Positions 1 through 7,212 of a stretch of DNA of 10,485 nt are shown piece by piece. Each line of letters opens with the position of its first letter. Positions within the stretch are counted from its first letter, which is position 1. A program made the position numbers and the translations under genes. The notes under the pieces were generated by a model. It did not search any database, was not told the DNA's origin, and saw only the letters and a program-made list of their open reading frames with translations. This DNA comes from Chloroflexota bacterium (GTDB taxonomy: Bacteria > Chloroflexota > Ktedonobacteria > Ktedonobacterales > Ktedonobacteraceae), in NCBI GenBank assembly GCA_005881495.1, contig VBHI01000158.1, positions 1 through 10,485 of the forward strand. Reading direction: 5' to 3'.

Positions 1-1477
1 TTAAAAAGCCAAACAAGACGATATCATCCTCACCAGTGGCTTCAACCAGGGCATAAAGCCCAAATAACGTGACGACATACCATGGCCAGAACCAGGGCGT
101 TCCAATACAGCAATAGAGCAGCCAGGCCAGCGCCAGCCAGCGTACCAGGCTCGGTAGCGTCGTCATTGTATGCATTCTCACCATCGCTTGCCAACAGAGC
201 GCTCCATAAAGAATGACGAAAATACCTATACTCAACGAATGCGCAACATTCTCTGCAACAGAGCCGCTCAGTGGGGCAAGTGGGTAGCCCAACGCACCCG
301 CGGTACTGTTATAGAGATGGCTGAAAAATTCCGGCAACGTATTGATGGCGCGTGAAGTGGTGGGGTTCATCTGAAAGACACGCAGTATTTCTCCATGTTG
401 CCAGAACGGCGCATACAGCAGGATGATAGTACCAGCATAGGTTAGCGCCGCCACTAGCGTGCGGGCAAGCGGTGATCCTCCAGGTGTGTTTGTCTCAGGT
501 GTCTCTTGCTTCCAGATAAAGATGAGGAAGAAGGGGAGCAGCAGTACGGCATTTAACTTGAGGCATGTCGCCAGGGCGAGCATAAGCATAGCTGCAAGAT
601 ATCCGGTCGTTCTATGCTTCCCCGGCAAGAGGAACCAGATCGCTAACAAAATGAAAAGCAGCAACACAGCATCGTTGTGGGCATTGACGCAGGCTTCAAA
701 GAGCAGCAATGGATTCCAGGCAAAAGCGAGGGTTGCCAGTATGCGCTTTTGCTGCGAAACCCGCCCTGTCAGGCGCTGCATTTGTCCCGCAATCGACCAG
801 ATGAGCAGTGTTGAGCAAAGGTGGGAGATCAGTCCGAAAAAACGCAGCGCAATTACCATTGGTAAAAGCGATTGTTCGCCAAAAAGAAGTGTAATCCATT
901 GTAATAGGCTGGTAATAGCGACCCATGAAGGTCCGTATGCCGAAGGTTGATTGTTCCAGTAGAGATGGACATACACTGGATCGGTACTGATAGCGGTTGG
1001 TAGTGTTGTCAAAGGGTTGAGATGGTAGATCACTCCTATACGTGCGTAACTAATGTATGAAAATAAATCAGGAGAGGTAACAACTGGAATAAGAGTACAC
1101 AGCAATCCCAGCAAGAGTGTCGAGTACAAGATATAGCGAAGGGTAGTAACAGGTCGGGGGAGGTGGCGTAGTGCAAACAAATACGCGAGAAGGGCAAAGA
1201 AAAAAGCAGCTAGAAGCAAAGGTACTTCAAGCCAACTGAGTGTCACAGGCGGAGGAGTTGGATGGATACTGTTCAATGAGGATGTAACGCTCCAGCCTGG
1301 AAAAAGCAGATGGGTAGGAAGGAGTGGCCATGTCCCACTGTTTGTTAAAATAGCGGTATGAAACCAGAACCCTTCTAAAGGTAACACAGCATCTAGCAAT
1401 AGAATCGCGCATACCATTGCCAGGAGGAGTGTAAAAGGCAGCAGCCTCTGTATTGTCGTGACACCTTTTATTTGCAT
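1..1477 (-). CDS. GT-C family polyprenol-phosphate-mannose-dependent glycosyltransferase-like membrane protein (3' end beyond window)
   Basis: Reading the minus strand from ATG at 1477 gives 492 codons without a stop, and the frame leaves the window at position 1. The protein is very hydrophobic, with about ten or more membrane segments. Landmarks are SPDLFSY (residues 135-141, in the first large outer loop, where GT-C enzymes keep a catalytic Asp, here D137), AYGPSW (180-185), NPLLLFE followed by NAHNDA (255-270), KLNAVLLLP (307-315) and a Trp-rich TPWFWPWY (460-467). This set is typical of the MptB/GT87 (DUF2029-like) mannosyltransferases, which move a sugar from polyprenyl phosphate to an envelope glycan on the outer face of the membrane. 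Donor and acceptor are inferred from family only. No clear Shine-Dalgarno sequence precedes the ATG; an in-frame GTG five codons upstream (1492) is an alternative. The gene is transcribed divergently from the DUF1800 operon. Confidence 0.8.
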   Translation of the reverse strand, partial: MQIKGVTTIQRLLPFTLLLAMVCAILLLDAVLPLEGFWFHTAILTNSGTWPLLPTHLLFPGWSVTSSLNSIHPTPPPVTLSWLEVPLLLAAFFFALLAYLFALRHLPRPVTTLRYILYSTLLLGLLCTLIPVVTSPDLFSYISYARIGVIYHLNPLTTLPTAISTDPVYVHLYWNNQPSAYGPSWVAITSLLQWITLLFGEQSLLPMVIALRFFGLISHLCSTLLIWSIAGQMQRLTGRVSQQKRILATLAFAWNPLLLFEACVNAHNDAVLLLFILLAIWFLLPGKHRTTGYLAAMLMLALATCLKLNAVLLLPFFLIFIWKQETPETNTPGGSPLARTLVAALTYAGTIILLYAPFWQHGEILRVFQMNPTTSRAINTLPEFFSHLYNSTAGALGYPLAPLSGSVAENVAHSLSIGIFVILYGALCWQAMVRMHTMTTLPSLVRWLALAWLLYCCIGTPWFWPWYVVTLFGLYALVEATGEDDIVLFGFL

Positions 1478-1652
1478 TGCTACAGTGTACACTGGAATAT
1501 GGGTGTGAGCAAGAGCGAAAAAGCGATAAGGAAGTTTGATTCTTCCCTTAGCTTCTCTTGAGGAATTCTTGACAATTGTTTGCTAGAATGATAACCAGAG
1601 AGACTGAGTGCCGTCCTGTCTAGATACCTGGAAAAAAAGTGGGAGCGATCGT
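1478..1652. promoter_or_regulatory. Divergent intergenic region between the glycosyltransferase and the DUF1800 operon
   Basis: This stretch separates two divergent start codons, so it must hold promoters for both. On the plus strand TTGACA (1569-1574) is followed 15-16 bp later by a GATAAC/ATAACC -10-like block (1590-1596). That would start RNA near 1603 and fits the ATG at 1653 with its own ribosome site. The TTGACAATTG core is partly symmetrical. An imperfect hairpin (AAGGAAG 1528-1534 with CTTCCCTT 1542-1549) lies in the probable leader of the minus-strand gene. No confident minus-strand promoter was recognised. Confidence 0.4.
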
Positions 1653-3281
1653 ATGGATCCCAATGAAGATATACATAATCAACCGACAGAAGCGTTTACA
1701 AAGGGAGACTCTGTGTCGCGAATACCCTCCATGGGTCAAGCTATTCCGCCTGCACCTGCGGCACCAATTGTTGCAGCCCCTCGCAAACGGAAGATATCGC
1801 GCCGCGCGCTCATTGGAGCCTCGATTGCGGGTCTGGCGGGAGCAGGAATAAGTGGCTTTGCCTTCGAGCAAATGTTGCAACGGGGCGGATTGAACGCGAT
1901 CTTCCACTTTAATGGGCCTATGGCAAGTGCGCCTCAGATTGGACACTTGTTACGGCGCGCAGGTTTTGGTGCAACGCCTGGTGAACTAACTGCCTATCGC
2001 GCTCTAGGTTTTAATGGCGCTGTAGATCGACTCATCAACTATCAACAGGTCTCGGAAGATGATACAGAGAATCGACTCAAAGCGCTGAACCTGATTCTTA
2101 GCAGGCCGAATGACCAGCAGCGCTGGTGGTTACTGCGTATGGCCTGGACACAGCGGCCGCTCTTAGAGAAGATGACCCTGTTTTGGCATGGCGTACTCGT
2201 GAGCAGCTTCCGTAAAGTGGGTGGCCCAAGAGCATACGCACGTATGATGGTGCAAAACCAGTTCCTGCGTGAACATGCCTTTGATACCTATGATAACATC
2301 TTACTGGGCATCACTGCCGACCCGGCTATGCTCTTCTACCTCGATCTCACGAAAAGTACAAAGAACGCTCCTAATGAAAACTATGCGCGTGAGTTGATGG
2401 AACTCTTTACCCTGGGGCTAGGTCATTATACTCAACAGGACGTCTATGAGGGAGCGGCGGCGCTCGCCGGTTGGCATGTCAGAGGGTTGACCTCGCGTTA
2501 TCTGCCCAACGATCATAGCGATCTGACGAAAACCTATCTTGGGCAGACAGGGAACTTCGACTATAAGGATGTGGTGCGGATACTTGCCAACCACCCTGCG
2601 ACCCCCTGGTTCATCTGTCGCAAACTCTTTACGTTCTTTGTGTATGAGAATCCTACTGCCAATGACTTAAAACCGCTGGTAGATACCTATGTGCAGAGTG
2701 GTCACAATATGGGCGAGGTGATGCGTACCCTGTTGCTTTCACCTCAGTTTTCTTCGACAAAGGCCTACCGCAGCCGCATCAAGTCGCCGGTCGAATATAC
2801 CGTCGGCGCATACCGGGCTTTAAATATCCAGGGGGATAGCAATGGATTGCCGCTTTTTCCGCTTTTGATGGGGCAGACGGTGTTTGATCCGCCCAATGTG
2901 GCTGGCTGGCCAGGTGACAAAGTAAGTGCGCTCTGGCTCAATAGCGGAACATGGATGACCCGTCTGAACTATATCGATGTCCTGTTAGCTCGCGGCACAA
3001 TTACACGACAGGAACAACCATCACCTTTGGATATTCAGGGGATCGTTGATGCCAATTCTATCGACTCTCCTGAGCATTTTGTCGATTTCTTTTCGTCATT
3101 CTTACTCGACGGTGTCGTTGATCAAAATCGAAGGACGCAGTACATAGACTACTTTTCCGCGCAGGACACGAGTAGAGGGAATGCACAAATTACTCTGAAG
3201 AACGGCCAGAGTTATCCATTGAATCGAGTGCGTGGAACACTCTACTTGATGATGGCTTCACCAGAGTACCAGCTCAATTAA
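1653..3281 (+). CDS. DUF1800 family protein, Tat-exported
   Basis: A 542-residue member of the DUF1800 family (PF08811), whose biochemical role is unknown. After a ~49-residue hydrophilic, Pro/Ala-rich N-region comes a Tat-like motif SRRALIG (49-55) and one hydrophobic segment (~54-70), which suggests folded export or a membrane-anchored outer protein. Family hallmarks follow in order: HLLRRAGFG (98-106), MTLFWHG (174-180), NENYARELMELFTLG (241-255), QQDVYEGAAALAGW (261-274), NHPATPWFICRKLF (313-326) and FDPPNVAGWPG (411-421). I chose ATG 1653 because GGGAG (1641-1645) sits 7 nt upstream. An in-frame GTG at 1608 would add 15 residues but lacks a good ribosome site. The DUF1501 gene follows after 12 bp, the usual partner for this family. 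The family assignment is very secure; the function is not known. Confidence 0.93.
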   Translation: MDPNEDIHNQPTEAFTKGDSVSRIPSMGQAIPPAPAAPIVAAPRKRKISRRALIGASIAGLAGAGISGFAFEQMLQRGGLNAIFHFNGPMASAPQIGHLLRRAGFGATPGELTAYRALGFNGAVDRLINYQQVSEDDTENRLKALNLILSRPNDQQRWWLLRMAWTQRPLLEKMTLFWHGVLVSSFRKVGGPRAYARMMVQNQFLREHAFDTYDNILLGITADPAMLFYLDLTKSTKNAPNENYARELMELFTLGLGHYTQQDVYEGAAALAGWHVRGLTSRYLPNDHSDLTKTYLGQTGNFDYKDVVRILANHPATPWFICRKLFTFFVYENPTANDLKPLVDTYVQSGHNMGEVMRTLLLSPQFSSTKAYRSRIKSPVEYTVGAYRALNIQGDSNGLPLFPLLMGQTVFDPPNVAGWPGDKVSALWLNSGTWMTRLNYIDVLLARGTITRQEQPSPLDIQGIVDANSIDSPEHFVDFFSSFLLDGVVDQNRRTQYIDYFSAQDTSRGNAQITLKNGQSYPLNRVRGTLYLMMASPEYQLN

Positions 3282-3293
3282 GGAAGACAAGCT

Positions 3294-4556
3294 ATGAAAC
3301 TATCGCGAAGAGCAATGATAAAGGATGGGTTTTTAGCAGTATCAGCGGGTATGATTATGCCGTCTATTTTCAGTAGGGGCATAGCTTCCGCACGAGCGCA
3401 GTCTATCGACGGCTCCCGAATTGCTCAGGCGTCAGGCGACCGCACCTTGATTGTGATACAGATGGCAGGTGGAAACGATGGATTGAGTACAGTTATCCCA
3501 ATCGGAGACCCATTGTATCACCAGATGCGTCCCACCCTTGCTATTCCAGATGCCCAAGTACTGCCGCTTGATACAAGGCTGGGACTACATCCCAACCTGG
3601 CGCCATTAAAGCAGCTCTGGGATGGTGGGCACATGGCGATTATCGAAGGTGTGGGTTACCCCAACCAGAGCCTGTCCCATTTTCAAGCGATGGATATCTG
3701 GCAAACCCTTGACCTCAGCGGGGCTGGCAGCGAAGGATGGCTTGGCAAACTCGTCTCCGGCTGGGTTGACCAGGACGGCCACCCCTTCAAAGCGCTGGAT
3801 ATTGGGGTGCAGACGGCTCAAGCTCTTGCTTCAATCAGCGCTCCCGTTCCAACACTGGCAACTGTCAACACGTATCGCCTGTATCCTGATCCTGCCGATA
3901 CAGATAATGGCAATGCTCGCCTGCAAGCACTGATGAAGCTCTATAATTCGTATCCCAAGACATCGCCTTACGCGGCTTTGCTCGACACAACAGCGCTGAG
4001 TGCCCAGGACGGTTCGCATCAGTTGCATGATGCAGATGCGCAATATCGAGCCGCTGTAATCTATCCTACCGGCCCATTTGCTGCCGGGCTAAAAATATTG
4101 GCGGAGGCTATTGTCGAGGGCCTGGGATTGCGTGTAGGGTATGTAACCCTTGGTGGATTCGATACCCATGCCAATCAGCAAGCAACACATGATACGTTGA
4201 TGAAGATATTGGCTGATGGTCTTTCAGCCTTCTATACCGATCTTTCGAATCATGGCAAAGCTGATACTGTTGTAATCATGACCTGGTCAGAGTTCGGGCG
4301 TCGCGTCGAAGAGAATGGTAGCCTGGGGACCGATCATGGTACCGCTGCCCCGATGTTCGTGCTTGGAAATCCCGTCAATAGGGGCATTTTTGGTGAGCCT
4401 CCTAGCTTAAGCAGCCTGGATAATACGGGTAACCTGAAATATACCACCGATTTCCGCTCTGTCTATGCGACAGTGCTCGATCGTTGGCTCGGCGCGTCTT
4501 CTCAAGATGTGCTAGGTGGCTCGTTCGGTTCACAAGATTTCCTCCCTCGGCCATAA
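3294..4556 (+). CDS. DUF1501 family protein, Tat-exported, alkaline-phosphatase-superfamily fold
   Basis: A 420-residue DUF1501 protein (PF07394), a family placed in the alkaline phosphatase/sulfatase clan but without an established substrate. The N-terminus has a classic Tat signal: SRRAMIK (4-10), a hydrophobic stretch to ~24, and a likely signal peptidase site after ARA (33-35). Family hallmarks are QMAGGNDGLSTVIP (56-69), LSHFQAMDIWQT (127-138), GGFDTH (287-292), TWSEFGRR (330-337), and GTDHGTAAPMFVLG (345-358) containing the probable metal-binding TDHG. The length is typical and no key motif is missing. The ribosome site AGGAAG (3281-3286) overlaps the DUF1800 stop codon and lies 7 nt before the ATG, so the two genes are co-transcribed and probably translationally coupled. 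They likely act together outside the membrane; this is inferred from the conserved pairing. Confidence 0.93.
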   Translation: MKLSRRAMIKDGFLAVSAGMIMPSIFSRGIASARAQSIDGSRIAQASGDRTLIVIQMAGGNDGLSTVIPIGDPLYHQMRPTLAIPDAQVLPLDTRLGLHPNLAPLKQLWDGGHMAIIEGVGYPNQSLSHFQAMDIWQTLDLSGAGSEGWLGKLVSGWVDQDGHPFKALDIGVQTAQALASISAPVPTLATVNTYRLYPDPADTDNGNARLQALMKLYNSYPKTSPYAALLDTTALSAQDGSHQLHDADAQYRAAVIYPTGPFAAGLKILAEAIVEGLGLRVGYVTLGGFDTHANQQATHDTLMKILADGLSAFYTDLSNHGKADTVVIMTWSEFGRRVEENGSLGTDHGTAAPMFVLGNPVNRGIFGEPPSLSSLDNTGNLKYTTDFRSVYATVLDRWLGASSQDVLGGSFGSQDFLPRP

Positions 4557-4609
4557 TATATCCTACCGGATGGGTTACAGATGATTGTATTCCGCTCTCT
4601 TTTCGGTTC

Positions 4610-4640
4610 TTGACATAGTCTCCTCTTTTCTGTGTATACT
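4610..4640 (+). promoter_or_regulatory. Sigma70-type promoter of the small membrane-protein gene
   Basis: A perfect TTGACA (4610-4615) is followed by TGTGTATACT. The best -10 is TATACT (4635-4640) at 19 bp; TGTATA (4633-4638) at 17 bp is the alternative. It lies 50-80 bp after the DUF1501 stop and just before ATG 4663, so the small gene has its own promoter. No clear terminator separates it from the operon upstream. Confidence 0.55.
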
Positions 4641-4653
4641 GCTGTAGATACAG
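4630..4653. promoter_or_regulatory. Operator-like inverted repeat over the -10 element
   Basis: CTGTGTATAC (4630-4639) and GTAGATACAG (4644-4653) form an inverted repeat, 8 of 10 positions matching, around a 4-nt centre (TGCT). It covers the -10 box and the probable transcription start of the downstream gene. A dimeric repressor bound here would block the promoter. The regulator is not identifiable from this window. Confidence 0.35.
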
Positions 4654-4662
4654 AAAGAAAGC

Positions 4663-5199
4663 ATGTCAACTATGAAAAGATTGCTAAAAATACCAGCAGT
4701 GCGAGTGATATTGGCAATAGCATTCATATCCATTGCCGTGGTGCTCAGTTTTTTCCTGCCAAAGGAACAGGACCCCAACATTGGCTTGACCACCGATACA
4801 GTGCCGCCAACAGTCGGTATCACCAATCCTATTGGCTCTATTATGGTGAACCGCAGCGTTGTTTACAAAGATATCACTATCATGGTGACAAAGGCGGAAG
4901 AAGCTGGGGCATTTTCAGATGATCGCAAACGGGCTGGTACCTATACGGTACGAGTGCATGTTCATGTGCAGCCAGGGGATACCATTCAATCTCCAGTTGG
5001 AATAGACTTTGCCTCGTTAGTGCTGCTCGTTCTTCCAGATGGGCAGGTAATCTCACCAAAGCTTGTTACCACACTTCCAATTGTATTTCCAAAACAAGCA
5101 AAAGATGGCTTTTTTGATTTTCCCATTCCCACGCAAGAGTCACTCTCATCGTTGACCCTTCGTGTTGGCAGCGACGCCTCGGTGGCTTTCAGCCAGTAA
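4663..5199 (+). CDS. Small single-pass membrane-anchored extracytoplasmic protein, unknown function
   Basis: A 178-residue protein with a short basic start, one transmembrane segment (~13-32) and then a soluble domain that should face outward (positive residues K5, R6, K9 and R14 before the segment). There is no lipobox Cys, so it is probably an uncleaved anchor. The outer domain is rich in beta-type stretches (VYKDITIMVTKAEEAG, TYTVRVHVHVQPGD, LVLLVLPDGQVI). The pattern of an induced-strand core followed by an interaction with 'DFASLVLLVLPDG' resembles DUF4352/telokin-like accessory domains, but this is a fold-level impression only. The start at 4663 is preceded by a purine-rich AGAAAGAAAG ribosome site; ATG 4672 has none. 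Its own promoter and palindrome lie immediately upstream. It converges on the coiled-coil gene, with a shared hairpin between them. Confidence 0.7.
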   Translation: MSTMKRLLKIPAVRVILAIAFISIAVVLSFFLPKEQDPNIGLTTDTVPPTVGITNPIGSIMVNRSVVYKDITIMVTKAEEAGAFSDDRKRAGTYTVRVHVHVQPGDTIQSPVGIDFASLVLLVLPDGQVISPKLVTTLPIVFPKQAKDGFFDFPIPTQESLSSLTLRVGSDASVAFSQ

Positions 5200-5202
5200 A
5201 TT

Positions 5203-5256
5203 AAACGGAAAAGTAGCAGCCATTCCATCTCATGGATAATTGCTGATTTTCCGCTT
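5203..5256. terminator. Bidirectional terminator-like hairpin between convergent genes
   Basis: AAACGGAAAAGTAGCA (5203-5218) pairs with TGCTGATTTTCCGCTT (5241-5256), with two mismatches and one G-U pair. Inside, CCAT (5220-5223) can pair with ATGG (5232-5235), lengthening the structure. The hairpin starts 4 nt after the stop codon of the plus-strand gene and ends 7 nt before the end of the minus-strand gene, the usual place for a terminator serving both. It has A/T-rich stem parts but no strong U tract, so the mechanism is uncertain. Confidence 0.6.
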
Positions 5257-5262
5257 CGTACC

Positions 5263-5775
5263 TTATTCATCCTCGTTTGGTGCTCCGACATACTCTACGC
5301 GATGCTGCACGTCGGCAAGAACTTGAAGCCGGGGAGTATCTTCAGGTTGGTTGGCCTGGGCGACACTTTGAACCAGATCCTCTAAGGCCAGGTAATATTC
5401 CACCAGTATACGCTCTCCGCTGGTGTGTGCAAAGCAATCTTCCAGTAGCGCTTGTGCTTCCTCGTAAGCATCCAGGCGTTGTTGGGCCTCTTTCAGCCTC
5501 TGCTGCCGCTGACTGAGCTGCCATTCCAGGTTGTGCCGTTCCCGCCGGCGTAACCGCGTTTCCTGTGGTTCCTGCATCATCGTTTGCTGTAGAGCGAGCG
5601 CAGCCTCCCCAATCTCTACCGCTGTTACCTTACAGCGCCGTGTTAGCCATGCCCGCACTGCATGTGTGCGTACAAGAATGTTGGCAGTTTCAGGGAGGCG
5701 TAGATTATCGTCCGAAAGCAGTTCGTCGCTTCCAATCTCAGTAGAGGTGCCAGGTGTCTCGTTATCAAAATCCAT
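5263..5775 (-). CDS. Charged coiled-coil protein, unrecognised
   Basis: A 170-residue cytoplasmic protein of no family I recognise. Residues 1-30 are acidic and probably disordered. Residues 34-66 look like a compact helical segment (VRTHAVRAWLTRRCKVTAVE). Residues 67-118 are a Gln/Glu/Arg-rich helix with heptad-like Leu spacing (coiled coil), and 121-143 form another amphipathic helix (RILVEYYLALEDLVQ). The frame is open up to 5925, but I chose ATG 5775: the upstream part reads as non-coding, and a promoter (5814-5842) sits inside it, giving RNA from about 5808. A GGGGAA block 10 nt upstream is a weak ribosome site. ATG 5871 after GGAGAGAG is an alternative. No signal peptide, no enzyme motif. 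The neighbour upstream is the TnpB element, which inserted about 150 bp from this start. Confidence 0.65.
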   Translation of the reverse strand: MDFDNETPGTSTEIGSDELLSDDNLRLPETANILVRTHAVRAWLTRRCKVTAVEIGEAALALQQTMMQEPQETRLRRRERHNLEWQLSQRQQRLKEAQQRLDAYEEAQALLEDCFAHTSGERILVEYYLALEDLVQSVAQANQPEDTPRLQVLADVQHRVEYVGAPNEDE

Positions 5776-5813
5776 GTGACTTTTTCCCCGGGTATCATGT
5801 AAAATCTCATTAC

Positions 5814-5842
5814 ATCGTAACATGGAGGCGCTAACATAGCAA
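5814..5842 (-). promoter_or_regulatory. Putative promoter of the coiled-coil gene
   Basis: On the minus strand TTGCTA (5842-5837) and TACGAT (5819-5814) are spaced by exactly 17 bp. The predicted RNA start near 5808 is ~33 nt before ATG 5775 and excludes the longer open-frame starts. Confidence 0.35.
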
Positions 5843-5927
5843 CAAATTGCCCTTACTATTGTGGGGGGCATCTTTTTCTCTCTCTCCACAGTCTGGTAAT
5901 TCTTTTCTTTTTTTGCTATTATCAAGC

Positions 5928-5972
5928 CGCGCCGTAAAACCCTCCGCTTCAGCGGTAGGGATATGAGGCGCG
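5928..5972 (+). repeat. Left-end nested hairpin of the TnpB element
   Basis: The outer stem is CGCGCC (5928-5933) with GGCGCG (5967-5972). The inner stem is CCCTCCGC (5940-5947) with GCGGTAGGG (5952-5960), with one bulged T and a TTCA loop. Subterminal imperfect hairpins like this are what TnpA binds in the IS200/IS605 family. The flanking GTAAAACCC text is common at the left ends of such elements. Confidence 0.65.
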
Positions 5973-6004
5973 TTCCTTCTTGGGGGCTTGGGCAAGGGGG
6001 ATAC

Positions 6005-6033
6005 TTGACAGTTTAGACGTTGTGTAATATCAT
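6005..6033 (+). promoter_or_regulatory. Promoter of tnpB, predicted to give a leaderless mRNA
   Basis: TTGACA (6005-6010), a 17-bp spacer and TATCAT (6028-6033) form a near-consensus promoter. The expected start, about 7 nt beyond the -10, falls on or next to the A of ATG 6040. No ribosome site precedes this ATG, which agrees with leaderless translation. Confidence 0.5.
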
Positions 6034-6039
6034 CTAAAC

Positions 6040-7212
6040 ATGAAGCAGAAACGAGCGTACCAGTATAGGTTTTACCCGACCGATGAGCAAGGACGTATTT
6101 TTGCTCACACGTTCGGGTGTACTCGCTTTGTCTACAACTGGGCCTTGCGCTTGCGCACCGATGCCTACTACCAAGACAAGCAACGCATCGGCTATCACGA
6201 AACCTCCGCACAATTAACCCGCCTCAAAAAGCAAACCTCCTGGTTGAATGAGGTCTCCAGCGTGCCTCTCCAACAAGCCTTGAGTCATCTGGATCGCGCC
6301 TTTCGCAATTTCTTTGCAGGACGCGCCAAGTATCCCACCTTCAAGAAAAAGCAGGGAGAGCAAGCCGCAACCTATGCTGCATCGGCTTTCCAATGGGATG
6401 GCAAGCACCTCACGCTTGCCAAGATGGAGGCGCCCCTCGATATCCACTGGAGTCGTCCATTGCCACCAGGCTCTCAACCCCGGACCGTGACCGTCTCCAA
6501 AGACACGGCCAACCGCTACTTTGTCTCCATCCTGGTGGAAGAGGACATCCAGCCCTTGCCTGAGGTGAACAAGCAGGTGGGGCTGGACCTGGGCTTGAAG
6601 TCCATGGTGATCCTCTCGACGGGGGAGACCGTTGGCAATCCCAAGTTCTTCCACCAGGATGAAAAGAAGCTGGCGCGTGCCCAACGTCGCCTGGCCAAGA
6701 AGAAAAAGGGATCCAAGAACCGTGCCAAAGCCCGGCACCAGGTCGCGCGCCTGCATGCGCGCATTGCTGATCGACGCCGTGACTATCAACACAAGCTTTC
6801 GACTCGCATCATTCGTGAGAACCAAACGGTCTGCGTCGAGAGTCTTCAAGTCAAGCATATGGTGCAAAACCACGCTTTGGCAAAGGCCATCAGTGATGTC
6901 GGATGGAGTGAGTTTGTGCGCCAGTTGGAGTACAAAGCCGCCTGGTATGGGCGGACGCTCGTCAAAATAGACAAGTGGTATCCATCGAGCAAGCGCTGCT
7001 GTGCGTGTGGACATATTCTTGATTCCTTGACCTTAGCTGTCCGTTGCTGGACGTGCCCCGAATGTGGGGTCGTCCATGACCGAGACGTCAACGCCGCAAA
7101 AAACATTTTGGCCGCTGGACAAGCGGTGACTGCCTGTGGAGAGAGTGTCAGACCTGGAAGGGCCAAAGCCCCAACAGGCGACTCTCGACGAAGCAGGAAA
7201 CCTCTCTCGTGA
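6040..7212 (+). CDS. tnpB: TnpB, RNA-guided endonuclease of IS200/IS605-type element (OrfB)
   Basis: A 390-residue, apparently intact TnpB. The N-terminal OrfB helix-turn-helix region begins YQYRFYPTDEQ and contains GCTRFVYNWAL (26-36). The RuvC-like nuclease has VGLDLGLKS (180-188, catalytic D183), VCVESL (264-269, E267) and HDRDVNAAKNI (346-356, D349 likely). A zinc finger (C320/C323 and C339/C342) lies between the last two. A Lys/Arg-rich bridge helix covers 209-233. In studied relatives such as ISDra2 TnpB, the protein cuts double-stranded DNA next to a short TAM, guided by an RNA made from the 3' end of its gene, and helps the element persist. All catalytic positions are present, so activity is plausible. 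The start is the only ATG that keeps the N-terminal strand, and no ribosome site precedes it. TnpA is absent here. Confidence 0.93.
   Translation: MKQKRAYQYRFYPTDEQGRIFAHTFGCTRFVYNWALRLRTDAYYQDKQRIGYHETSAQLTRLKKQTSWLNEVSSVPLQQALSHLDRAFRNFFAGRAKYPTFKKKQGEQAATYAASAFQWDGKHLTLAKMEAPLDIHWSRPLPPGSQPRTVTVSKDTANRYFVSILVEEDIQPLPEVNKQVGLDLGLKSMVILSTGETVGNPKFFHQDEKKLARAQRRLAKKKKGSKNRAKARHQVARLHARIADRRRDYQHKLSTRIIRENQTVCVESLQVKHMVQNHALAKAISDVGWSEFVRQLEYKAAWYGRTLVKIDKWYPSSKRCCACGHILDSLTLAVRCWTCPECGVVHDRDVNAAKNILAAGQAVTACGESVRPGRAKAPTGDSRRSRKPLS

Noticed and set aside
459..950. A 163-codon plus-strand open frame
   Set aside because: It is antisense to the glycosyltransferase frame, which carries clear family motifs through the same bases. 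The plus-strand translation has no membrane or domain pattern.
1608..1652. GTG start for DUF1800 at 1608
   Set aside because: There is no good ribosome site, and it lies almost at the predicted transcription start; ATG 1653 has GGGAG at 7 nt.
5776..5925. N-terminal extension of the coiled-coil protein to position 5925
   Set aside because: The extension lacks homology-like composition, contains a plausible promoter, and its first codons run up to the TnpB element edge.
5973..6004. G-quadruplex in the left end of the TnpB element
   Set aside because: Only three G tracts (GGGGG, GGG, GGGGG) are present, so a standard four-tract quadruplex is not supported.
6214..7014. A 266-codon minus-strand open frame
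   Set aside because: It is the antisense of tnpB, open because of codon bias; its translation has no recognisable motif.
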